In this document: piece by piece, positions 43,312-52,053 of the stretch | Layout: every line of letters begins with the position of its first letter | Position numbering within the stretch: the first letter of the stretch is position 1 | From: Desulfosporosinus sp. | GTDB lineage: Bacteria > Bacillota > Desulfitobacteriia > Desulfitobacteriales > Desulfitobacteriaceae | Reading direction: 5' to 3' | Assembly (NCBI GenBank): GCA_031292055.1 | Contig: JARLHV010000170.1 | Location: forward strand, 85,163-149,162 | DNA length: 64,000 nucleotides | Notes under the pieces: model-generated | The model's database searches: none | Told to the model about the DNA's origin: nothing | Seen by the model: only the letters and a program-made list of their open reading frames with translations | Translations under genes and position numbers: made by a program

Positions 43312-44169
43312 CTAATTAAACCTCATCATATTGGAACTTTCGGGTCGTTCCAATTGATTTATTATGTGCCAACACTCTTCCCAACCTATGTTTGATTGAC
43401 GACGCCAGAAAACTATCGCTGCGCGTAGCTTTTCACATGCTCGTTCGTTGAGCATGCTCGGGTTTGGGGCTTTCCCTCCCCACGCCTTAACCCATTCTTG
43501 ATAAGCTTGAATCAGTTCTGCCGATTGGCTTTTTAAATATCTCATAGTATAAATACTTGCTAACCAATGGATAACCTCATCCTCCCCGCCTCGATCATAT
43601 ACTTGCCCATCCAAATCTGCTCCAGCAATCAAAAGGAGTAAAAACAAGAAATGAACACGTACAGCTTGCCGCAAAACTTCGGGATTTATTTGAACGATTT
43701 CTGCAAACCGACCTAAAGGCTTGAGAAAGAGTTTCACACTGGGATCCCGATAAGTACAAACTCCAAAAGCAGCTAGTGGGAGTGGGAAAATATCCTCTAG
43801 ACCACTCTCTTGCAATTGGCCCACTAATTCTCGTTCAGCCTGAACTAAACGTTGTTCTCTTATCAAAAGCTGCTCTTGTGTTTCTTTTAAGAACGATTCC
43901 GCATCTTTGGGACGTTCCGGAAGGAAATCTGCCCACTCCCGTAACTTGGAGCGCCGCGGCATTAGAATATCAATCAACGATCCCGTTTCTTGATGCAATA
44001 GTTTAAATCCTTGGCGTACTCGCTCAGGATCGTGATATAATCCCCGCATTAACGTTTCAGCTACACGGGGAATTTCCACAGATTCCTCAAATCGTACTAT
44101 CGCCTCTCCGTTTCGCTCCGGGAATTTGAGTCCCATGGCCTGCTCAATCTCTAATCTCAACGAAGACAC
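43312..44169 (-). CDS. Hypothetical protein
   Basis: A 285-aa soluble protein, mainly helical, with a coiled-coil stretch near residues 90-120 (LKETQEQLLIREQRLVQAER) and tryptophans in the C-terminal third (AIVFWRRQSNIGWEECW). No catalytic motif is seen. GTG start with GGGGGG upstream. It is divergent from the Ski2-like helicase. Confidence 0.6.
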   Translation of the reverse strand: MSSLRLEIEQAMGLKFPERNGEAIVRFEESVEIPRVAETLMRGLYHDPERVRQGFKLLHQETGSLIDILMPRRSKLREWADFLPERPKDAESFLKETQEQLLIREQRLVQAERELVGQLQESGLEDIFPLPLAAFGVCTYRDPSVKLFLKPLGRFAEIVQINPEVLRQAVRVHFLFLLLLIAGADLDGQVYDRGGEDEVIHWLASIYTMRYLKSQSAELIQAYQEWVKAWGGKAPNPSMLNERACEKLRAAIVFWRRQSNIGWEECWHIINQLERPESSNMMRFN

Positions 44170-44308
44170 ACTGATCCCCCCTTAGCCTCGTCTCTTGTTT
44201 CATCTTATGGAATCCAGTGAGCATTCAGACCATTTCCGGCGTAAAGTTGACCATTATTCACCACTTTGTTAAAATAAGTAAAATGACATCAGAAACGAGC
44301 TGACGAAC

Positions 44309-46558
44309 ATGTCTATGCGCACTTATCACGAATTTGTCCTCGATCCTTTTCAAGAAGAGGCACTTGATGCCATTGATGCCGGACAATCCGTCATTGTAGC
44401 TGCCCCCACAGGAACCGGCAAGACACTTGTGGCGGATTATCTAATTGAAAAAGCTATGAGCGAACATTTAAGAGTGATCTATACAGCACCTATCAAAGCA
44501 TTAAGCAATCAAAAATACAGAGACTTCAAAAAACAGTTTGGTGAAGATGCAGTAGGCATCATGACAGGAGATGTTGTCCTGAACCCAACTGCGCCCTTGC
44601 TCATCATGACGACAGAAGTTTTCCGCAACCAAGTTATCACGGAAGATCCTAATCTTGAGAAGGTATCTCATATTGTTTTTGATGAAATTCACTGGCTTAA
44701 TGATGAGGAACGGGGAACCGTCTGGGAAGAATCTATAATTCTTGCGCCACCGAAAATGAAGATCCTGGGTTTAAGTGCAACGATAGCCAATGCCCAACAT
44801 TTAGTGGATTGGATCAAGTCCATCCGCCATGAAGAAGTTGCTCTGATCGAAGAAACCAAGCGGGTCGTTCCTTTAGAATACTTTTACTATACTAAAGACA
44901 CTGGCCTTGTCGATTATGATCAACTTTGGCATTATTATCGTCAGAAACTCAAAGATCGTATTAACGAGGAAAACCCCTTTGGGCCAACGACTCACTTAGA
45001 CCTCATCCGCACCATTCAGCACGACCATCTTCCGGCCCTTTTCTTTGTTTTCAGCCGAAAACAATGTGCCTTGAAAGCTATGGAGTTAGCTACGATTGCC
45101 AATTATCTAAAATCTCCGGAACGCCGAACAGTTGAAGATAAATTTCTTCAGCTCTTCGGTCCCGAGGCTGACTGGTCATCTTCCACCCGTCAGCTCAAGC
45201 GTTTGTGTTCTAAAGGGATCGCTTATCATCATGCTGGTTTGCTCCCCTCCCAAAAAGTGGTTGTCGAAGAACTCTTCTTGGCACGGCTAATCAAGGTACT
45301 CTATTGCACTGAAACCTTTAGCGTTGGGATCAATTATCCCGTCAAAGCAGTTTGTTTTGACTCACTCAATAAATATGATGGGCGCAATTTTCGCCCACTT
45401 GCCAATCATGAATTTTTCCAGATGTCTGGTCGTGCCGGGCGACGAGGTCTTGATAAAAAAGGATTTTCATTTGCCCTCGTTGACTTAGCCTATATGGAAA
45501 AGAGCCCGCCTCCAAAATTCCAGTTAAATCGCCTCGAACCACTTACCAGTCAATTTCGGCTCACCTACAATACGGTTCTGAATCTCACGGCAACCCTAAC
45601 CCAAGAACAAATTGAAATTTACTTTCAAAAAAGCTTTGCCGCCTATAGTTACCGATTGAGTTCTGATCAATTTCACAGTGAATTAGCTCAAATTCAACAG
45701 CAGCTCGTGGGCGCGCAACATCATCTTTGCAAAGAAGTTGGATCATTTAATTGTCCGTTAAAATACCATCCCAAACACAAGGAACTAGAGAGACTCCGCA
45801 AGACGTATAAGGCTTTAGGTCCCCGCAAGCAAACCCGCGTATATGGACGAGAAATGGCCCGTAAAATTCGTGCTTGGGAAAAACTGTTATCTCAAACGCC
45901 GAAAAATTGCCTTGCGCAACGGCAAGAGAGCTGCAAGGATCAAAGCAAGATCTACTTAACACTCCAACAACGGCATAAAGATCTTCAAACAGCGTTAGCG
46001 AGGCTTCCCGAAGAAAATGCCTTTCTCCATGAATTCGAATACAAAAAAAACCACCTCCGCCAAATAGGTTATTTGCGGGTAGATGAACTTTTACCCCGTG
46101 GTACCTGTGCCAGCCATATCTATGTGCAAGAACTCTTAGTGACTGAACTCATTTACTCAGATGTTTTCCCTCAACTTGATGACGATCAACTCAATGCCCT
46201 GCTTTCCAGCATTGACTTCGAAGCAAGGAAAAATGATATGTTTCAGCGTGCTGCAGTCTTTGACTCGGCACCGATCAAAGAAATCTCTGAATACATCCAA
46301 AGTATTTGTGGGCAAGAGGCCATTCGATACGACCCACGCGTCGCGGGAATTACTTATGCTTGGAGCCAAGGTAAAACCTTTCTTGAAGTTCAAGCTTTAT
46401 GTAACCTTGATGAGGGAGATATCATCAGCGTTTTTCGGCGAACCATTGATCTTATGCGCCAGATGCGGGAGGCTATAAGCGATTCTGTCTTACGAACCCG
46501 CTTAAAACTATGTATGGGAAAACTTGACCGAGATGAAGCAGCCATCATGGAACTTTAG
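44309..46558 (+). CDS. Ski2/Mtr4-like DEAD/DEAH-box helicase
   Basis: A 749-aa superfamily 2 helicase. Walker A is APTGTGKTLVADYL, the DExH box is FDEIHWLNDEERG, motif III is LGLSATI, motif V ETFSVGINYP and motif VI QMSGRAGRRG. The order and spacing fit the Ski2/Mtr4 RNA helicase branch. The C-terminal third has a cysteine set (SFNCPLK, NCLAQRQESCK). Ribosome site is weak. Such genes occur in some bacteria and archaea; the role is likely in RNA turnover or repair. Confidence 0.9.
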   Translation: MSMRTYHEFVLDPFQEEALDAIDAGQSVIVAAPTGTGKTLVADYLIEKAMSEHLRVIYTAPIKALSNQKYRDFKKQFGEDAVGIMTGDVVLNPTAPLLIMTTEVFRNQVITEDPNLEKVSHIVFDEIHWLNDEERGTVWEESIILAPPKMKILGLSATIANAQHLVDWIKSIRHEEVALIEETKRVVPLEYFYYTKDTGLVDYDQLWHYYRQKLKDRINEENPFGPTTHLDLIRTIQHDHLPALFFVFSRKQCALKAMELATIANYLKSPERRTVEDKFLQLFGPEADWSSSTRQLKRLCSKGIAYHHAGLLPSQKVVVEELFLARLIKVLYCTETFSVGINYPVKAVCFDSLNKYDGRNFRPLANHEFFQMSGRAGRRGLDKKGFSFALVDLAYMEKSPPPKFQLNRLEPLTSQFRLTYNTVLNLTATLTQEQIEIYFQKSFAAYSYRLSSDQFHSELAQIQQQLVGAQHHLCKEVGSFNCPLKYHPKHKELERLRKTYKALGPRKQTRVYGREMARKIRAWEKLLSQTPKNCLAQRQESCKDQSKIYLTLQQRHKDLQTALARLPEENAFLHEFEYKKNHLRQIGYLRVDELLPRGTCASHIYVQELLVTELIYSDVFPQLDDDQLNALLSSIDFEARKNDMFQRAAVFDSAPIKEISEYIQSICGQEAIRYDPRVAGITYAWSQGKTFLEVQALCNLDEGDIISVFRRTIDLMRQMREAISDSVLRTRLKLCMGKLDRDEAAIMEL

Positions 46559-46582
46559 AAAGCTCAATTTTCTGACTGGTAA

Positions 46583-46625
46583 AAGTAAAAGGGAAACGCT
46601 CTTTTTAAGCTTTTCCCTTTTACTT
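46583..46625. terminator. Bidirectional terminator
   Basis: AAGTAAAAGGGAAA and its complement with a 14-base loop, serving the helicase gene and perhaps the convergent rubredoxin gene. A second hairpin, CCCCTC/GAGGGG, lies at 46645-46668 next to the rubredoxin stop. Confidence 0.8.
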
Positions 46626-46676
46626 ACCTTATGACCAACAGCTCCCCCTCAAAGTGTGCAATGAGGGGAAAGTCGG

Positions 46677-46838
46677 TTACTGGGCAACCTCAAATTCACT
46701 TTTACTTGCTCCACAAACTGGGCAAACCCAATCCTCTGAGAGATCCTCAAAAGCAGTACCTGGAGCAACCCCTGAATCAGGATCTCCAACTTCAGGATCA
46801 TAAACATAACCACAAACAGTGCAAACATATTTTTTCAT
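46677..46838 (-). CDS. Rubredoxin
   Basis: A 53-aa protein with the two rubredoxin iron knuckles, [20 protein letters not shown] and [13 protein letters not shown], that hold one Fe with four cysteines. It serves as a one-electron carrier, in anaerobes often for oxygen or peroxide detoxification. GGAGG lies eight bases before the ATG. A perfect 20-bp inverted repeat lies just upstream. The gene is short but unambiguous. Confidence 0.96.
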   Translation of the reverse strand: MKKYVCTVCGYVYDPEVGDPDSGVAPGTAFEDLSEDWVCPVCGASKSEFEVAQ

Positions 46839-46856
46839 AAAAACACCTCCATTTAT

Positions 46857-46900
46857 AAAATACTATTAGTTTAAATCTAAATTTAAACTAATAGTATTTT
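46857..46900. promoter_or_regulatory. Perfect 20-bp AT-rich inverted repeat upstream of rubredoxin
   Basis: AAAATACTATTAGTTTAAAT and its exact complement flank a 4-base loop. It lies seven bases upstream of the rubredoxin ribosome site and 54 bp downstream of the previous stop. AT-rich arms without a classic T tail fit an operator or an attenuating leader hairpin at least as well as a terminator. Confidence 0.55.
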
Positions 46901-46954
46901 AGCATCTTTTCTGTATTATAGCTAATAGTATCTGGAAGTTCTTATCGTTGTAGA

Positions 46955-47404
46955 TTATCGCAAAGATCCCTTAGACAAAGAAATATTGTAGTTTTTCAAA
47001 ACATAGCTGCGGAAATTCTCGACACAGTGACAAGGCTCACTATGATCGCAAAAACCCACCTCAAGTTTTCCGATTAAATGGTGGTGCAAAATATATACGT
47101 TAACGTATAAGTGATTCACCCGCTCATTTACTTTTAAATAATACTGTGTCGTAAGATAGAATAAAACAAGCATACCCCCGCTTATAATCATGCCAATATC
47201 TCGCCAGAACCAAGGAATGACTATAACGCAAAGCCCTAGGAATAAAACACCTAGCATTCCAATTTTCTCCTTAAATCTAGCGATTTTCCACTCTTTATAC
47301 CGCCCAAGAAATTCATAGAATAACTGAGCCATACGTACTGAAGGGACCGGCAGCTCCGCGCACCTTACCGTTTTATATAGTACGGATTGGCAAAGTATTC
47401 CCAT
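46955..47404 (-). CDS. Membrane protein, unknown
   Basis: A 149-aa protein with two membrane helices in the middle (LGVLFLGLCVIVIPWFW, MIISGGMLVLFYLTT) and a C-terminal cytosolic or outer segment with CDHSEPCHCVENF, a histidine/cysteine cluster. GGGAGG precedes the ATG. It follows the HAD gene by 27 bp, so probably one transcript. Family not recognised. Confidence 0.58.
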   Translation of the reverse strand: MGILCQSVLYKTVRCAELPVPSVRMAQLFYEFLGRYKEWKIARFKEKIGMLGVLFLGLCVIVIPWFWRDIGMIISGGMLVLFYLTTQYYLKVNERVNHLYVNVYILHHHLIGKLEVGFCDHSEPCHCVENFRSYVLKNYNISLSKGSLR

Positions 47405-47431
47405 GCTTTATCCTCCCTTTCTTGCGGCGGA

Positions 47432-48133
47432 TTATAAATTCCCTTGACTAATTAAACGTAGGAGATCATCAAGTTGACCTACATAATCTGCCTGCACCTC
47501 AGTTCCTAATGAGTCTAAAGTCCCTACAAAAAAAAGCTTCATTCCTAGTTCACGACAGACTGCATCTTCTGTATGTTCACTGACTAATAAACAGCTATCA
47601 GGTTTAACGCCCAGACTTTCCGCAAGTTCTCTGAAAAACCCAAGCTGAGGCTTACAATAATGAAAATTATCCAAAGCCGGGATAACTTTAAAATGTTCGG
47701 GCGAAAGTCCAGCCCAGCGGATCTGTTCCCACATGGCAGCTAACGGCATCCAGGGATTTGATGCCGCAGCGGTTAAGAATCCCTGTTGAATGGCGTACTC
47801 GACTACTTTAACCCCTTGAGGAATCAACTGAATCAGGCATCGTAAGGTCGGAAAATCAGATTCGTAAAACTGCTTAAAAATTGGTTGCAGGGTCTGGAAG
47901 GACAGACCTGTAGCCTTACTGAAGTCATCATAAAACGTCTGCATATTTGTTTGCCCAGGTTTAGGGTCATTTTTTGCAATTTCCAGTGATTTTAATAGCT
48001 GTTTAGGAAACTTGTCGGGGGAGAGAAGATGCGCAAAGCGAGGGGCCAGAATTCCCAAATAATTTCGCATAAAATCCGCCGCATTTACGTTTGTCAACGT
48101 TCCTTCTATATCAAATAGAATGGCTTGAATCAC
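47432..48133 (-). CDS. HAD-superfamily hydrolase
   Basis: A 233-aa haloacid-dehalogenase-fold phosphatase. Motif I reads FDIEGTLT, with Glu in place of the usual second Asp, as in MtnC-type enolase-phosphatases. Motif II is in AAASNPW, the motif III lysine in HYCKPQLGFF, and motif IV in LLVSEHTEDA. Substrate unknown. GTG start with AGGAGG upstream. Confidence 0.82.
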   Translation of the reverse strand: MIQAILFDIEGTLTNVNAADFMRNYLGILAPRFAHLLSPDKFPKQLLKSLEIAKNDPKPGQTNMQTFYDDFSKATGLSFQTLQPIFKQFYESDFPTLRCLIQLIPQGVKVVEYAIQQGFLTAAASNPWMPLAAMWEQIRWAGLSPEHFKVIPALDNFHYCKPQLGFFRELAESLGVKPDSCLLVSEHTEDAVCRELGMKLFFVGTLDSLGTEVQADYVGQLDDLLRLISQGNL

Positions 48134-48898
48134 GCGCTTATCCTCCTGTTGAGGTCTTAAACACAGAACTATTCCTTGTTCCGGTTCTGTACTATATTAT
48201 TCTCCTTTTCCTTACGAATTCCTCCTAATACTTGAGATGTTCCTTTCAGGCAACTAAGCGGCTGGCTTAAGAAGCTCGAGCTCCATGTTTTCAGGTAAAA
48301 GAAGGCCCCCTGGGAGAGTTAATCCCTTGAGGCTCTCTAACAGCTCTCAGTTTTCGCAACGACCCACTCTGCTCTACAGAGGTGCAATCCTGAGATTTAG
48401 ATTTTCTTCCCTAATATACTGCAGATACATTAAGGAGAACTATTTCCTTTGTGGGTTATGAATAGGGCTATCCCTAATTGAAGCATGTTTTGTACAGACT
48501 CTTTTATAAGGGCGTGTTCCTTTGATCCCTGCTTAAATATCTTAATTCGGAATACAAATTGTAGTGTTCCCCTATAGTCTTAACAAAACAAAGTCATTTT
48601 ATAAAACGGATAACCCCATCGTCTCCCTCTCTCACCGACAACCTTTCTCCTCAACGCGATTCCGCTCGCTTTCGTGGCAACGCATTGCCTTACTGTCTTC
48701 TGAATCAGAGGTTGCCTGTTTCCTTAGTTTACTTCTTGATAGGAGCAGTAAAATCCTCGGTAGAAAAATGTAATTTTTCTACTAATATTATCGAACAAAC
48801 TACTTTCGAACAAACTACTTGATTTTTTTATTATGCCTTTTGTCTTTTTTCTATAATAGAAATTCTTAAATTTTTTAGAAAAAATTAGACAAAAAAGC
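48134..48898. other. Long intergenic stretch, no convincing gene
   Basis: Some 760 bp without a supported gene. On the minus strand 48264-48355 there is a short coding-like scrap ending ...LTLPGGLLLPENMELELL and a stop, with no open frame upstream, so possibly a decayed gene end. A 10-bp inverted repeat, GTAGAAAAAT, lies at 48760-48782. I found no riboswitch or T-box signature. Confidence 0.4.
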
Positions 48899-48926
48899 TT
48901 GCAATTTTAGAACATTGGATTATAAT
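48899..48926 (+). promoter_or_regulatory. Sigma-A promoter of the tRNA gene
   Basis: TTGCAA (48899-48904) and a perfect TATAAT (48921-48926) with a 16-base spacer, 12 bases before the tRNA. Confidence 0.8.
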
Positions 48927-48937
48927 TTATAGTTGTT

Positions 48938-49013
48938 GGGGGTATAGCTCAGCTGGGAGAGCGCTAGATTCGCATTTTAGAGGCCAGCGGTTCGATCCCG
49001 CTTACCTCCACCA
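48938..49013 (+). tRNA. tRNA-Ala (anticodon CGC)
   Basis: A 76-base cloverleaf with encoded CCA: acceptor GGGGGTA/TACCTCC including the G3-U70 pair that defines alanine tRNAs, D arm GCTC/GAGC, anticodon stem CTAGA/TTTAG, loop TTCGCAT (anticodon CGC, positions 34-36), and T arm AGCGG/CCGCT with TTCGATC. It reads GCG codons. The anticodon stem is weak (A/T-rich plus a G-U pair). Confidence 0.95.
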
Positions 49014-49031
49014 TTTAAACAACAAGTTAGC

Positions 49032-49076
49032 AAGGGTTTTGGGGATTTATTAATTCCACCGAAGCCCTTTTTCTTT
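49032..49076 (+). terminator. Terminator after the tRNA
   Basis: AGGGTTTTGG pairs with CCGAAGCCCT (two G-U pairs), followed by a T-rich run. Confidence 0.65.
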
Positions 49077-49188
49077 TGCCTACTTTTCCAGCCCAAATCC
49101 GCTATACCCTAAATCACTTCCTAAACCTAGGGAAACTCCTGTGTTCTAATCCTCTACTTTCTGTCGTACAATAAATAGGGGGGATGAA

Positions 49189-49965
49189 ATGCAAGGTGTT
49201 CAGTTCGATTCGGAAATAATTTATGTTCAAAAACTATATTATTTCTTATTTTTAGCGACGTTTACCATGCTCACTTGTGTGATCATCCTCTGGTGTTTCG
49301 GTTTATATATCGGCCTGCTTTTTCTTGGAGGTGGCCTGGTTATTTCCTATATCGCCATGTTCAAAAAGAAGAGATTTACCCTTCCTGAAAAAAAGGCAAC
49401 TGCCAAACGAATGGCTCGCTCGATTTCGCAAGACACCAGTCCTGTATCGATCGCTCGCTTTGCCTGTCAACTATATTACTACTTTCATAAACCCACTCAA
49501 GCGATATCCCTTCTCGAAAAATTTCTACCCAGCCATGACCCGTTGCTCTGCATGACGCTCGGAGATATCCTTCTGAAAGAAGGCAATGCCAATCAGGCAC
49601 TCTACGTTTTGCGCGATAATCCCTCTGCCTTAATTGACCCACTTTTGCTGACAACACAAGGCCATGTTCTCAAACAAATCGAGGAAATCCCTGAAGCCGT
49701 GAGAATGTTCGAACGAAGTTTACAGATAGCTAAACAAAACGGATTTCCTCAGAACGGGGCCCATTGGTTTACCAAAAAACTTCTTACCCTAAGCTATACG
49801 GCCTGTATTCATCATACACTGGCAGACTGTTACATTATGCTTGGAAATCTACCTGAAGCTAAACGTCATTACCGTGCCGGGAACTGGCTTCTCTTTGACC
49901 TTTCACTTTGGCGATATCAGCCAGCCCCTAACTGCTCTGAAAGAAAACACTTGAAATCTCGTTAG
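49189..49965 (+). CDS. Membrane-anchored TPR-like protein
   Basis: A 258-aa protein with two N-terminal membrane helices (FLFLATFTMLTCVIILWC, GLLFLGGGLVISYIAM) and a cytoplasmic helical repeat domain: CMTLGDILLKEGNANQALYV, ALVLKQIEEIPEAVRMF-like units and TLADCYIMLGNLPEAKRHY. TPR domains mediate protein contacts. GGGGGG precedes the ATG. Function unknown. Confidence 0.72.
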   Translation: MQGVQFDSEIIYVQKLYYFLFLATFTMLTCVIILWCFGLYIGLLFLGGGLVISYIAMFKKKRFTLPEKKATAKRMARSISQDTSPVSIARFACQLYYYFHKPTQAISLLEKFLPSHDPLLCMTLGDILLKEGNANQALYVLRDNPSALIDPLLLTTQGHVLKQIEEIPEAVRMFERSLQIAKQNGFPQNGAHWFTKKLLTLSYTACIHHTLADCYIMLGNLPEAKRHYRAGNWLLFDLSLWRYQPAPNCSERKHLKSR

Positions 49966-50112
49966 TTCATCATTCTTTTCTCTTTTATACCGAGTTTAGC
50001 TCCCTATTTCAACAGGTTTTTCGGGGATGATTCTCTATAATAAGAATAAAGCTTATACATTATGGCAAAATCGGACAAACCTAATGTTGAATCTTTGAAG
50101 GGAGGGTGAAAA

Positions 50113-50280
50113 ATGCTGTCAACTCATGGTGAAGAAGTTCTAGGATTTATTCGTGATTTTGAAACATCCTCTCGTGACTATCTTCGTTCCAAAGGTTTAA
50201 GTGAAAATGAGATGATCAACGCCTATCTCGACTTACAATGGAATTTCCTGCATACGATTCTCGAGCAACGTTCTGTATAG
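50113..50280 (+). CDS. Small soluble protein (55 aa)
   Basis: A short gene with GGAGGGTGAAAA before the ATG. The product is helical and acidic: HGEEVLGFIRDFETSSRDYL, then LSENEMINAYLDLQWN. Its stop codon lies inside a strong terminator stem. Family not recognised; composition suggests a genuine small protein. Confidence 0.65.
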   Translation: MLSTHGEEVLGFIRDFETSSRDYLRSKGLSENEMINAYLDLQWNFLHTILEQRSV

Positions 50281-50310
50281 GGGCACGATCTATCGTGCCC
50301 CTATACAGAA
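50271..50310. terminator. Bidirectional terminator overlapping a stop codon
   Basis: TTCTGTATAGGGGCACGAT and its exact complement with a 2-base loop, a perfect 19-bp palindrome that includes the TAG of the small gene. It also serves the convergent cyclase-like gene. Confidence 0.85.
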
Positions 50311-50324
50311 CTACCCTAACGTAT

Positions 50325-51911
50325 TTACCTAAAGAATGAGGCCTTATACAAACGTTGATACCGCTGTAAGGCACGAATGGCTGTGAGAGTCGTAGTTAAT
50401 GGTTCTTCATAATTCCAGCCCTTTGCATAGACCCCACGATAAGAAGGTTCAAATGAACCACTGCTGGTCTGAGCTGCGAGGAGATTCCTTATTCCTTTAT
50501 CTAATATTCCTCTTGGAACAACTTTGGTATATCTCCATAACCCTGACAGAGACAAGCTGGTCTCGACCACAGAACCCCAGCTCCCATCACTATTCTGGGC
50601 ATTTATAAGAAACTCTTGTCCTTTTTTTCTTGCCCCTAGGATGTGGCGTGCTGTATTCCACCGCTCCCAACTAAACCTCCACTTGCTGAGTAATTCTAAG
50701 GCCTGTGCAGTGCTATAAACAGATCCCTCATACCAAGATGCCGGGAAGGCACCTTGATCGTCCTGCTGGGCTAAAATCCAATTAATACCTCGCCATATTC
50801 TTTCGTCATGCGTACGTGAGCGCCACCATAAGGCTTCAAGAACGTGAATACTGACATCAACACTCGGGATATATACTGGGAACTCTGACGAGACATGGGG
50901 AGGTATACCTTGAAAGCTGGGAAACGTTCCCCAACTCCCGTCGGCATTTTGCAATCGCTTCAGGAGGTCAACTCCTAACTGATTTTGTTCCCCAAGCACC
51001 TGTTGCAAACCGATCAAAGCTACTGCTGTATCATCCAAGTCGGGGTGAGTATACGGAGGGGTACTTCCATAACTTCCATCCACATTTTGCCCTCTCCTTA
51101 ACCAATCCACCGCTCGATTTAGCCAGGGGATATCTGCAGGTTTCGGAGTTGTCTCTCCAAAGACACTAGCAGCCCAACCTATAGCCCATATTTGGAGTTG
51201 GTCAAAAGCAGGCCACCCACCACTTAAATACTGTTTCTTTACTAGCCACCGTCCGGCTCTTTGTGTTTGTTCAGTATAACCGCCCTTATTCATGATCGCG
51301 AGAATTGCCAAGCTCGTTGCAATAATGTCCTCTGCCCAGGAACCGTCAGACATTTGTGTTTCCAGAAGGTATTGAACCCCTTTCTGAATTCCCTCTTGAG
51401 AGTTTGAGGCTAGGAGTGACGCCGCGACAACAACCGGCCGACCATAGAGGGGCAGCTTAGCCAAAACTCTAGCTTCGAGAATAGTCGGGAGCAAGATCTC
51501 CTCCGGAGTAGGTCCTTCCAAGCCGGGAACCACTCTTTGCCCTAACGATAAGATCATATGAGAAAATTGCCGTGCTTGAGCTAAGAGCCTAATCCTGGTC
51601 ATCCACCCACCTTGGCTCCCTTGCAGAACCGTCCCGACAATTTGCGTAATCTCTTCATCCGGTTTGTCACCGGGAAACTTTCCCCACCCGCCTTGACGGT
51701 TCTGCCTTAACCATTGTATTCCTCGCTGTTGGGCGGTCTCAAATCCCCTGCCGATGGCGAGCAACGCCAGCGCCGCAAGCGCTGTTGCCCCTGGGCTTGA
51801 AGATACACCATGCGTTTCATCAAGATTCTCCGACAAGATCTGTTCTACGCCCTCCACTACAAAATGCCTCGCTCTAACAAGGCCCTCTTGAACTTCATTT
51901 TTAAGCTCCAT
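50325..51911 (-). CDS. Squalene-hopene cyclase-like terpene cyclase
   Basis: A 528-aa alpha/alpha-barrel protein with repeated QW motifs (QMSDGSWAE, QNVDGSYGS, QNADGSWGTF, QNSDGSWGS) and a DxDDTA-type catalytic motif, HPDLDDTAVALIG. Hopene cyclases protonate squalene with the central Asp. This protein is about 100 residues shorter than the usual hopene or sporulenol cyclases, so the substrate may differ. The ATG at 51911 avoids a start within the upstream terminator. No squalene synthesis gene is adjacent. Confidence 0.78.
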   Translation of the reverse strand: MELKNEVQEGLVRARHFVVEGVEQILSENLDETHGVSSSPGATALAALALLAIGRGFETAQQRGIQWLRQNRQGGWGKFPGDKPDEEITQIVGTVLQGSQGGWMTRIRLLAQARQFSHMILSLGQRVVPGLEGPTPEEILLPTILEARVLAKLPLYGRPVVVAASLLASNSQEGIQKGVQYLLETQMSDGSWAEDIIATSLAILAIMNKGGYTEQTQRAGRWLVKKQYLSGGWPAFDQLQIWAIGWAASVFGETTPKPADIPWLNRAVDWLRRGQNVDGSYGSTPPYTHPDLDDTAVALIGLQQVLGEQNQLGVDLLKRLQNADGSWGTFPSFQGIPPHVSSEFPVYIPSVDVSIHVLEALWWRSRTHDERIWRGINWILAQQDDQGAFPASWYEGSVYSTAQALELLSKWRFSWERWNTARHILGARKKGQEFLINAQNSDGSWGSVVETSLSLSGLWRYTKVVPRGILDKGIRNLLAAQTSSGSFEPSYRGVYAKGWNYEEPLTTTLTAIRALQRYQRLYKASFFR

Positions 51912-51982
51912 AGCACCACCGTCTCCGTCCTTATATTTAGCACATACCATAGTATGATTTATGTTCGAGGGAGGAAAATTGT

Positions 51983-52036
51983 TCAATAGACAAGAAATCG
52001 CCGAACCCTATGGTTCGGCGATTTCTTGTCTATTGA
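51983..52036 (-). terminator. Strong terminator of the acetyltransferase gene
   Basis: A perfect inverted repeat of about 25 bp whose left arm starts TCAATAGACAAGAAATCG and continues GCCGAACC, with a 4-base loop, 18 bp after the stop at 52054. Confidence 0.9.
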
Positions 52037-52053
52037 GAAAAAATAGTGAACTT

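Noticed and set aside
48564..48773. 69-codon plus-strand frame in the long intergenic region
   Set aside because: No ribosome site, low-complexity serine/leucine content and no recognised domain.
49189..49657. Minus-strand 93-codon frame and plus-strand 76-codon frame inside the TPR gene
   Set aside because: Shadows of the TPR-like gene without ribosome sites.
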